From the NCBI GenBank assembly GCA_947474995.1, contig CANJNJ010000048.1, positions 1-33,496 of the forward strand: a stretch of DNA of 33,496 bases, in the 5' to 3' direction. This stretch comes from Opitutaceae bacterium. GTDB lineage: Bacteria; Verrucomicrobiota; Verrucomicrobiia; Opitutales; Opitutaceae. Both the position numbers and the translations under genes were made by a program. A model generated the notes under the pieces. That model had not been told where the DNA came from. It saw only the letters and a program-made list of their open reading frames with translations, and searched no databases. This document shows positions 27,364 to 33,496 of the stretch, piece by piece. The stretch's first letter is position 1, and each line of letters begins with the position of its first letter.

Positions 27364-27416
27364 CGTTGCAGATTTTTCCCGTGACTGGTGTAGCTTGCCG
27401 GGCGTCCTGCTCCTCA

Positions 27417-29087
27417 ATGAAAGTCTCCTACCCACTTTCGCTCAAGGTTTCGGTGTGGCTGCTGCTCAATTTGCTGCTGCTGGCCGGGCTGGGCATGGGG
27501 TTTTTTGTGGTCCAGGGCGGCTTGGGCTGGGATGCGCTCATGGCTGGACCCAGTGGGGAACGGGCGCAGGCCACGGCCAACCTGATCGCCAGTGAAACCG
27601 CCACCGCGACGGCCGAAACCCGGGAGGCGGTGCTGGCCCGGCTGAGCACCGCGTACCAAGCCGAATTTTTTATTTTTCGCCCGGGCGACGTGAAGGTGGC
27701 CGGCCCGAGCGTCGACCTGCCACCGGAAGTTCACAGTCGGCTGGAATTTGGGCTGCCCGGCCGGGGATTCAGGGAATTTGCCGGGCGCGGCGAATTCGGA
27801 CCGGGGCGCGGAAATTTCAAAGGCCCACGGGGCGAAGCACGCCGGCCCGAAGCGGAAGAAGCCACTGGCGCGCCGCGCCGCAGTTTCAACGATTCCGTTC
27901 GCCCGGATAATTTTGATCCGACCCGACCCGACCCAACCGCCGGGGCCGAGCCTGACAAAGGCCCGCCGCGCCACGACCCCGGCGAAAAAACAGGCCGCGA
28001 GCCGCCTGAATTTGGCCGCAGCCGGGGACCGTTTGATCCTAACCGCGAAATCGAGCGTGGCCGTTTCATCGTCCGGGCCGGTACGCCGTCGGCCTTTTGG
28101 GTCGGCCTCCGGGTGCCCTTTGCCGCCGTCGAACGAAATCGCTTTCCCGGCCCCTCGATGCTCGTCGCACGGGTGGACTCCCTCTGGTCCCTGCTCCGTT
28201 TCCTTGACCTCCATGTCTGGCTGCTCGTCGGCACCTGTGTACTGGCTCTCTCCGTCCTCTTTTGGCTGCCCTTGATGAGCGGGATCACTCACGCGGTGGG
28301 TCAACTGACGACCGCCACCGAGCAGATCGCGGACGGGCGGTTCGACACCCGCGTTCCGACCAAGCGCCGCGATGAACTCGGCAAACTCGGGGAATCCGTC
28401 AACCGGATGGCCATCCGCCTCGACACCCACATGACCGGGCAAAAGCGTTTCCTGGGCGACGTCGCCCACGAACTGTGTTCTCCGCTGGCGCGCCTGCAAA
28501 TGGCGACCGGCATTTTGGCGGAACGTGCGCCGGCTGATTTGCATGCCACTGTCGCCGACGTACGCGAGGAGGTTCAGCAGATGAGCACCCTCGTCAACGA
28601 GCTGCTCGAATTCACCAAGGCAGGCCTGCAGCGGCGGGAAGTGGCTCTGCGGAAGCTCGAACTCGCACCGCTCGTCCAGGAAGTGATGGTGCGCGAGGAC
28701 TCCCAGAATCGCGCCACCGTCACGATTCCCGCGGATCTCAGCATTCTCGCCGAACCGGAGCTGCTTTCCCGCGCTCTCGGCAATCTCATCCGCAACGCGG
28801 TTCGCTACGCGGGCGCCGCCGGTCCCATTCAGGTGACGGCTCGCCGTGAGGCCAATCGCGTGATCCTCGCGGTCGAGGACGAGGGACCGGGCGTGCCGGC
28901 GGACGCCGTGGATCGCCTCGGTGAACCTTTTTTCCGGCCCGAAGCGGCCCGGACCCGCGAGCTCGGAGGCGTCGGCCTTGGCCTCGCCATCGTGCGCAGC
29001 AGCATGCTGGCCTGTGGGGGCGAGGTTCGCTTTGCCAACCGCACCCCGCGCGGCTTTCGCGCCGAGTTGCTGGTCAGCGCGGCGTGA
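27417..29087 (+). CDS. CpxA-type sensor histidine kinase with low-complexity periplasmic region
   Basis: 556 residues from the ATG at 27417, which begins MKVSYPLSLKV just before the first membrane span (about 9-34); codons upstream add nothing recognisable. The periplasmic part (about 35-260) contains a Gly/Pro/Arg/Asp-rich stretch (about 115-225; GFREFAGRGEFGPGRG, PDPTAGAEPDKGPPRHDPG) that looks disordered. A second span (about 262-288, WLLVGTCVLALSVLFWLPL) leads to a HAMP domain, a HisKA domain with phospho-acceptor His351 in DVAHELCSPLARLQ, and an HATPase with N box LGNLIRNAVRYA, G1 VEDEGPGVP and G2 GGVGLGLAIV. It is the probable partner of the CpxR-like regulator at 24173. Confidence 0.95.
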   Translation: MKVSYPLSLKVSVWLLLNLLLLAGLGMGFFVVQGGLGWDALMAGPSGERAQATANLIASETATATAETREAVLARLSTAYQAEFFIFRPGDVKVAGPSVDLPPEVHSRLEFGLPGRGFREFAGRGEFGPGRGNFKGPRGEARRPEAEEATGAPRRSFNDSVRPDNFDPTRPDPTAGAEPDKGPPRHDPGEKTGREPPEFGRSRGPFDPNREIERGRFIVRAGTPSAFWVGLRVPFAAVERNRFPGPSMLVARVDSLWSLLRFLDLHVWLLVGTCVLALSVLFWLPLMSGITHAVGQLTTATEQIADGRFDTRVPTKRRDELGKLGESVNRMAIRLDTHMTGQKRFLGDVAHELCSPLARLQMATGILAERAPADLHATVADVREEVQQMSTLVNELLEFTKAGLQRREVALRKLELAPLVQEVMVREDSQNRATVTIPADLSILAEPELLSRALGNLIRNAVRYAGAAGPIQVTARREANRVILAVEDEGPGVPADAVDRLGEPFFRPEAARTRELGGVGLGLAIVRSSMLACGGEVRFANRTPRGFRAELLVSAA

Positions 29088-29100
29088 TGGCGGGTCCGGA

Positions 29101-29180
29101 GTTGGTAGTCCCGCCTTCAGGCGGAAGGGTTGCCGCGGCGGCCAGGGCGTCGGATTCCGCCTAAAGGCGGAACTACCAAC
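29101..29180. repeat. REPIN-like pair of hairpins
   Basis: GTTGGTAG (29101-29108) and its exact inverse CTACCAAC (29173-29180) frame two hairpins: CCGCC-TTCA-GGCGG (29111-29124) and TCCGCC-TAAA-GGCGGA (29156-29171). GTAG stands next to each stem in inverted order, as in REPINs. It lies 13 bp after the kinase stop; no RAYT is adjacent. Confidence 0.8.
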
Positions 29181-29230
29181 GAAGTCAGCCCGCCGGATCC
29201 GAGGGTCCAGCGTTACGCCTGACCCCCGCC

Positions 29231-29280
29231 TTTACACGAGCTTAACAATTCTCCCTCGCGGCGACACGAACGGCTAACAC
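29231..29280 (+). promoter_or_regulatory. Shared promoter-like element, copy 3 (ECF sigma gene)
   Basis: TTTAC, 6 bp, TTAAC, then AATTCTCCC and, 17 bp after the second half-site, ACACGAACGGCTAACAC. It is most similar to copy 4; the first 25 bases differ at five positions. The sigma gene starts 74 bp after the end of the element. Confidence 0.65.
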
Positions 29281-29354
29281 GCGGACCCCTAAATTCGGGT
29301 AAATGCGGGAGGGACATCGCTCCCCGTCCCCCCGACAAATCCCTTCTCCGTCCC

Positions 29355-30059
29355 ATGATCCTGCCAAACCCCGACCATTTTTCCACGGCCGCTTCGTCCC
29401 CAAGAATTGCCGCCGGCCAGTCCGCCCAGGAACGCCCGACAACGAGCGCCGGCCTGACCTCGACGGAACGCGCGGCGCTCGCCGATCTCGTGATTCGCGC
29501 CCGCACGGGTGAAGCCGCGGCGCAATCCGAGCTGGTGCGCAAATACACCCGCCGCATTTCCGGCCACGTCCGCATCATTATCCACCAACCCGACGCTGTG
29601 GAAGACGTGGTTCAAACCGTGTTCATCAAGATGTTTCGCCGCCTCAACCGGCTGCGCGATCCGGGTTCGTTCGAATCCTGGCTGTTCCGTCTGTCCCGGA
29701 ACACCGCCCTCGATTTCATCCGGCGCCGCCGCTGCCGTCCGATCACGGTGCCCGTCGAGAATGAGCTGTTTGAAATTCCCGATCCCGCGAACGCCGGCGC
29801 CACGAACGAGATCATCGACGCCCTCGAGGCCGCCCTCGCCCACGTCAGCCCCAAGGACCGCGACCTCCTGAACCTTTTCATTGCCGGCAACAGCTATCGC
29901 ACCCTCGCGGACCGCGAGGGCCTCACGATGGGAGCGGTCAAGGCCCGGCTCCATCGCATCCGGCCGTTCCTCCGGTCGTTTGTGGGTGGCGTCACCGAAA
30001 CGCGTTTGCCCGGGGCCGCCCACTGGCGCGAGACAGGCAGTTCCCACCTCGCCGCCTGA
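29355..30059 (+). CDS. ECF-type RNA polymerase sigma factor
   Basis: 234 residues. Region 2 lies at about 45-110 (ELVRKYTRRISGHVRIII, DAVEDVVQTVFIKMFRRLNRLRD, SWLFRLSRNTALDFIRRRR) and region 4 at about 150-210 (ALAHVSPKDRDLLNLFIAGNSYRTLADREGLTMGAVKARLHRIRPFLR), with the short linker of ECF factors. The 40-residue N-terminal extension is Ala/Ser/Pro-rich. No gene resembling an anti-sigma factor is next to it; the following gene encodes a secreted EF-hand protein. The upstream region shares a long block with that of the EF-hand gene, so the factor may recognise this promoter and its own. Confidence 0.94.
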   Translation: MILPNPDHFSTAASSPRIAAGQSAQERPTTSAGLTSTERAALADLVIRARTGEAAAQSELVRKYTRRISGHVRIIIHQPDAVEDVVQTVFIKMFRRLNRLRDPGSFESWLFRLSRNTALDFIRRRRCRPITVPVENELFEIPDPANAGATNEIIDALEAALAHVSPKDRDLLNLFIAGNSYRTLADREGLTMGAVKARLHRIRPFLRSFVGGVTETRLPGAAHWRETGSSHLAA

Positions 30060-30071
30060 TGCCGCCAGTCG

Positions 30072-30090
30072 CGCCGGTCTCTGACCGGCG
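30072..30090. repeat. REP-like hairpin after the sigma gene
   Basis: CGCCGGTC-TCT-GACCGGCG, an 8-bp stem with a 3-nt loop, 12 bp past the sigma stop. The same hairpin with one compensated base pair is at 32680-32698. It may double as a terminator. Confidence 0.75.
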
Positions 30091-30156
30091 TCGGGGCGAC
30101 CACGCACCCGGGGACCGCCCCGCGCCTGTCGCTCACGTATCAGAGTTTTTCGCACC

Positions 30157-30206
30157 TTTACACGGGTCTAACAATTTTCCCGTCCGCGTACATCGAAGCG
30201 AAACAC
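30157..30206 (+). promoter_or_regulatory. Shared promoter-like element, copy 4 (EF-hand gene)
   Basis: TTTAC, 6 bp, CTAAC, then AATTTTCCC and, 17 bp after the second half-site, ACATCGAAGCGAAACAC. It ends 91 bp before the chosen EF-hand start (19 bp before an alternative upstream ATG at 30226). Confidence 0.65.
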
Positions 30207-30297
30207 GGAAGGCGTCTAATCAGGCATGTTCACTTCACCGTCCGATTATATCGCCACCCCGTCGGGCGGCGACGGTCGCCGGAGTGAACGACTCTCC

Positions 30298-30831
30298 ATG
30301 AATATCGTTTCTCGTCTCTTCGTCCTCGGCGCACACCTGCTGCTCACGGTTGCCCTTTCCGCCCAGCCCACCGGCCATTCCACTCGCGGTCCGGGTGGTC
30401 ACGGTCGCGGCAACCCCATCATTCGCGTGCTCGACAACGATCAGGATGGCGTGATTTCCGCTGAGGAAATCGCCAACGCTCCGTCGAACCTCAAGTCGCT
30501 GGACGTAAACGGCGACAGCAAGATCACCGTCGACGACTGCAAGTTGCTGCCGCGGCCCGCAGGCGCCCCGATGCCTCCAGCCGATCGTCCGGCGCCACCC
30601 GCGGACACCGATCATCCGCGCCCGCTCAATCCGATCATGCTGGCGCTGGACGCGAACCAGGATGGCGAACTGTCGGCCGCCGAGATCGCCAACGCCACGA
30701 CTAGCCTCAAGGCGCTGGATCTGAACAAGGACGGCAAGCTCACGCCCGATGAGTACCGTCCGCTGCCGCCGGAAGGCGCTCCGGCCGAAGGTGCCGGTCG
30801 TCATTTCGGACGGCCTCCGTCCGGTGGTTAA
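30298..30831 (+). CDS. Secreted protein with four EF-hand loops
   Basis: 177 residues from the ATG at 30298, which opens a signal peptide (MNIVSRLFVLGAHLLLTVALSA); an ATG at 30226 would add 24 residues that spoil it. Four 12-residue EF-hand loops are visible: DNDQDGVISAEE (46-57), DVNGDSKITVDD (69-80), DANQDGELSAAE (118-129) and DLNKDGKLTPDE (141-152). The second ends in Asp, not Glu. The protein is an internal duplication: EIANAPSNLKSLD and EIANATTSLKALD link the loops in each half, separated by a Pro-rich spacer (about 85-110). The mature N-terminus is Gly/His/Arg-rich. It should bind calcium or a similar cation outside the cytoplasm. It has copy 4 of the shared promoter element and follows the ECF sigma gene. 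Confidence 0.9.
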   Translation: MNIVSRLFVLGAHLLLTVALSAQPTGHSTRGPGGHGRGNPIIRVLDNDQDGVISAEEIANAPSNLKSLDVNGDSKITVDDCKLLPRPAGAPMPPADRPAPPADTDHPRPLNPIMLALDANQDGELSAAEIANATTSLKALDLNKDGKLTPDEYRPLPPEGAPAEGAGRHFGRPPSGG

Positions 30832-30847
30832 AAATTCGTTATAATGG

Positions 30848-30873
30848 TAGCGCCGGTCAGATAACCGGCGCTA
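30848..30873. terminator. Hairpin after the EF-hand gene, REP-like
   Basis: A perfect 10-bp stem TAGCGCCGGT/ACCGGCGCTA with a 6-nt loop, 16 bp past the stop. It starts with GGTAGCGCCGG, the same as the minus-strand hairpin at 32732-32754, so it may be a REP that also terminates transcription. Confidence 0.6.
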
Positions 30874-30904
30874 TTCACGCCAATCAGGGTCGCACGTGAC
30901 ACAC

Positions 30905-32668
30905 ATGAAGTTTTCCCGCTGGTTCAACTGTTCCGCCGCCTGGCTGGTGCTGCTATTGCAGCGCACCCCGGTTATTTCCGGTTTTTTTAGCTCCGCCGAA
31001 TTTTCGACTCCGCCCCGGGCGGTCAGTCTCCTCCAATCAGCCGTGGCCACCGCCGCGGCCCTCGGCGCGGTACATACCCTGGCCGGTGCGACAAAATTCG
31101 TCGTCAGCAACTCCAATGTGATCGGCACCGTTGGCACACCGATCGCGCCGGTCGGATTTACCGTCACAGGAGCCCAGTCCGCAGCTGGTTCGTATTCAAT
31201 CTCTGGCACCGTGCCGCCCGGCTTGAGTGTCACCGGCATGAACAGCAGCCGCATCGTCAACACATCCACGGGCAGTATCACGGGGACGCCAACGACCAGC
31301 GGCGTTTATACGGTATCGATTCTCGCGTGGGAGAACACCAACGCCAAAGGCACGAGCTTTGGCCCGACCACGATCCGATTCACGATCGCCGATGGCGCCG
31401 CCGTGGTTCCCTCCCTCACTTCGCCACCGACCGGCCAGTCGGTAGTCGTGGGCGCTAGCGCTACCTTCGCCGTCACCGCCACCGGGACGGCACCGCTTAC
31501 CTATCAGTGGTTCAAGGATGGCGGCGCCATCTCCGGCGCAACTTCGCCCACGCTCACCCTCACGAACGTCCAGGCCACGACCGTGTCGCCGCCTTTGCTC
31601 ACGGTCCAGCCGGCCTCGCAATATGCCACCAGTGGGGCCACCGTGGTTCTGGCCGTCGCCGCCACCGGAACCGGACTCGGCTACCAGTGGAGCAAGGACG
31701 GTGTCGCCATCACGGGCGCCGTTGGGCCCACGCTCACGCTTGCTCAAGCCAGCGCGGCCACCATGGGATTTTATTCCGTGACCGTGACCAACTCGGTCGG
31801 AACGGCCACCTCCTCCTTCGCGACGGTGACCATCAGCACCGGTGGCGCCAGCCGGCTGATCAACGTGGCGACGCGCGGCTATGTGTCCGCGGGGTCCGCC
31901 TTGACTCCGGGTTTTGTGCTTCAGGGCACGGGCACCAAACCGCTGGTGATTCGCGCCATCGGACCGACGCTCAACGCTTTCGGGCTCGGCGGCGCCCTCG
32001 CGGATCCCATGCTCGAAGTCATCCCGCTGGGGAGCAGCACCGCCATCGCGACGAACGACAATTGGGGCGGTTCGACCACGCTCTCAACCGCGTTTTCCAA
32101 TGTCGGGGCATTTCCGCTGGACCAACCGGCCTCGAAAGACGCCAGCGTCGTCGGCTCATTTTCTTCCGCTGGTGCCACGGGGTATTCGGCCCGGATCACC
32201 TCGGCCGCGATTGGCGGCGCCGGCCTCGCCCTCGCCGAAATCTACGACGACGGTCCGCTCAATGCTCCCGTGCGCCTCGTCAACGTCTCGACCATCGGTT
32301 TCGTCGGGATTGGTGAACAAGCACTCATCCCCGGCTTCGTCATCGGCGGCAACGCCCCGAAACAGGTGCTGATCCGAGCCGTCGGGCCCGGCCTCCAACC
32401 GTTCGGCGTTCCCGACCTCCTCGCGAATCCGCAGCTTTCCGTGGTGCCGCTGGGCAAGGATTTTTCCATCGCGACCAACGACAACTGGGGTGGCACAGCG
32501 GAGTTGCAGGCAGCATTCAATCAAGCCTCCGCGTTCGCCCTGTCCCCCGGAAGTACCGACGCCGCGGTGCTGCTGCGACTGCCTCCCGGCGGATACTCCG
32601 TCGTGGTCTCCGGAGTAGGCAACACGACCGGCACCGCCTTGGTGGAGGTTTACGATTTGGATCCCTGA
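30905..32668 (+). CDS. Secreted Ig-like protein with tandem C-terminal repeats
   Basis: 587 residues from the ATG at 30905; a GTG three codons earlier is also possible. The N-terminus is basic then hydrophobic (FNCSAAWLVLLL), probably a signal or anchor. Residues about 60-160 resemble a putative-Ig (He_PIG) domain (SISGTVPPGLSVT, GTPTTSGVYTVSI). Two I-set-like Ig domains follow, with YQWFKDGGAISGA and YQWSKDGVAITGA; the first lacks its last strands, passing directly from LTLTNVQA to the next domain. Residues 315-452 and 455-587 are two copies of the module also found in the YHYH protein (NVATRGYV, IRAIGPTLNAFG, NDNWGG, LPPGGYSVVVSGVGNTTG, EVYDLDP). No catalytic residues seen; probably a surface adhesion or scaffolding protein. 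Confidence 0.82.
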   Translation: MKFSRWFNCSAAWLVLLLQRTPVISGFFSSAEFSTPPRAVSLLQSAVATAAALGAVHTLAGATKFVVSNSNVIGTVGTPIAPVGFTVTGAQSAAGSYSISGTVPPGLSVTGMNSSRIVNTSTGSITGTPTTSGVYTVSILAWENTNAKGTSFGPTTIRFTIADGAAVVPSLTSPPTGQSVVVGASATFAVTATGTAPLTYQWFKDGGAISGATSPTLTLTNVQATTVSPPLLTVQPASQYATSGATVVLAVAATGTGLGYQWSKDGVAITGAVGPTLTLAQASAATMGFYSVTVTNSVGTATSSFATVTISTGGASRLINVATRGYVSAGSALTPGFVLQGTGTKPLVIRAIGPTLNAFGLGGALADPMLEVIPLGSSTAIATNDNWGGSTTLSTAFSNVGAFPLDQPASKDASVVGSFSSAGATGYSARITSAAIGGAGLALAEIYDDGPLNAPVRLVNVSTIGFVGIGEQALIPGFVIGGNAPKQVLIRAVGPGLQPFGVPDLLANPQLSVVPLGKDFSIATNDNWGGTAELQAAFNQASAFALSPGSTDAAVLLRLPPGGYSVVVSGVGNTTGTALVEVYDLDP

Positions 32669-32679
32669 TTTCCCAGGTG

Positions 32680-32754
32680 CGCCAGTCTCTGACTGGCGAT
32701 GGAACGCGAAGGGTCCGCCAATCCCGAAAAACGCCGGCCGGAGGCCGGCGCTAC
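32680..32754. repeat. REPIN-like pair of hairpins before lutC stop
   Basis: CGCCAGTC-TCT-GACTGGCG (32680-32698) and CGCCGGCC-GGA-GGCCGGCG (32732-32750) followed by CTAC (32751-32754), i.e. GTAG at the base of the second stem on the minus strand. This GTAG contains the lutC stop codon. The element fills the gap between two convergent genes and may terminate both. Confidence 0.75.
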
Positions 32755-33365
32755 CCGACCACGAGCGCGATTTGCGCTCCCGGCCCGTGCACGCCTTCAA
32801 TCAAGATGCCCTCGACATCGGCCGTCTTGGACGGGCCGGTGCACCAGATCACGTTGCGATCACTGCCGAGCCTCGCGATCGCTTCGGAAATATTCGCGGA
32901 GATGGTCGCCCGCTCCACGACGGCGACATGCACCCACGGGGCGAGCGCGGCGAGCCGCCGCACCGTCGTGGCGTCGTTCAAGATGATCGTGCCTGACTCG
33001 GCAATCGCCCCGGCAGCCCGGGTGATCCCAAAGGCGTAATCGTCGATCCGCGCGCGGTCGAATTCCAGCTCCACCGTGAAGTCCGCCGCGAAGTGCGGCG
33101 CGAGGTGCGGCCACAGTACGGGATCGCAGTAGCCACGCATCCAGCCCCCAGCGCGCAGGTGCTCCACGAGGACCGTGGGCGATGTCACCGCCAGCCCGTT
33201 CACCCGCTTGATGCGCTCCGCGAACAATTCCACGCGATCGCGCCCGGCGATCATATTTTCCATCACCGCGATTCCGGGTTCCGGCGGCGGCAGCGCGGCT
33301 CGCGTCGCCAGCGGCGTCAACGCGCGGCGCACGCGGGACAGGATCATTTCTCGTTCGTCGGTCAT
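32751..33365 (-). CDS. lutC: LUD-domain protein, LutC-like
   Basis: 204 residues of the LutC/YkgG family, part of the LutABC iron-sulfur L-lactate oxidation system. The diagnostic C-terminal block is TGPSKTADVEGILIEGVHGPG, preceded by GITRAAGAIAESGTIIL and a family-typical N-terminus (MILSRVRRAL). No lutA or lutB is visible in the window; they could lie beyond the right edge. A membrane-protein gene ends 36 bp upstream on the same strand, so the two are probably one operon. The TAG stop is inside the GTAG of a REP-like repeat. ATG start. Confidence 0.88.
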   Translation of the reverse strand: MTDEREMILSRVRRALTPLATRAALPPPEPGIAVMENMIAGRDRVELFAERIKRVNGLAVTSPTVLVEHLRAGGWMRGYCDPVLWPHLAPHFAADFTVELEFDRARIDDYAFGITRAAGAIAESGTIILNDATTVRRLAALAPWVHVAVVERATISANISEAIARLGSDRNVIWCTGPSKTADVEGILIEGVHGPGAQIALVVG

Positions 33366-33401
33366 GAGAGATTTTGGCGAGGTGGAATCGGACTGAATCG
33401 T

Positions 33402-33496
33402 TCAGGTGGAGCGCCGGGTCACGAGCATTTTTTCGCGGCCCACCAGGTACAGCACCACGCAGATTACGAAAAAGGGAATCAACGAGAGCCAATCGG
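33402..33496 (-). CDS. C-terminal end of an unidentified membrane protein, truncated by window edge
   Basis: About 30 residues are visible: DWLSLIPFFVICVVLYLVG, a transmembrane helix, then REKMLVTRRST and a TGA stop. The basic tail suggests a cytoplasmic C-terminus. The protein family cannot be told; its place before lutC would suit a transporter or a membrane component of the same operon. Confidence 0.5.
   Translation of the reverse strand, partial: DWLSLIPFFVICVVLYLVGREKMLVTRRST

Overview
The window looks like a chromosomal segment from a high-GC member of the Verrucomicrobia, most likely near Opitutaceae. This is inferred from content: a DUF1592-type cytochrome c protein followed by a DUF1552 Tat protein, large secreted beta-helix/Ig proteins, a recurring secreted C-terminal module, REP-associated tyrosine transposases (RAYTs) with REP hairpins, and a tRNA-Val(CAC). 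No rRNA, phage, plasmid or CRISPR sequence was seen. All names rest on reading motifs by eye; no database search was run.

Layout. 1-3.7 kb: 3' part of a fatty-acid-hydroxylase/hemolysin-III fusion, exported MsrA, and the ABC-F protein EttA. 3.8-12.5 kb: a secreted beta-helix protein, the DUF1592/DUF1552 pair, and a secreted coiled-coil protein. 12.6-15.4 kb: a YkgJ-type cysteine-cluster protein, an APC permease and an FkbM-family methyltransferase. 15.7-19.6 kb: tRNA-Val, endonuclease III, and glycine dehydrogenase GcvP, which carries two in-frame heptamer-repeat tracts. 19.7-22.3 kb: RAYT1, a fumarylacetoacetase-family enzyme, RAYT2 and a cupin, with REP hairpins flanking or overlapping both RAYTs. 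22.3-30.8 kb: the most interesting block, with a single-chain MbnP-MbnH-like fusion, a CpxR-like regulator, a YHYH-domain protein, a CpxA-like kinase, an ECF sigma factor and a four-EF-hand secreted protein. 30.9-33.5 kb: an Ig-type secreted protein, LutC, and the C-terminus of a membrane protein.

Main proposal. Four upstream regions in the 22.3-30.8 kb block share one promoter-like element: two TTWAC/YTAAC half-sites 11 bp apart, then an AT-rich AAWWHTCC stretch, then an ACAY block 17-19 bp further on. In each case it points at one of four exported-protein or regulator genes: the MbnP-MbnH fusion, the YHYH protein, the ECF sigma factor and the EF-hand protein. Two of the copies lie in divergent regions that also serve the response regulator and the kinase. 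The block therefore looks like a self-contained envelope regulon, probably for metal handling or redox, controlled by the Cpx-like pair and/or the ECF factor. The shared element is seen in the sequence; the function is inference.
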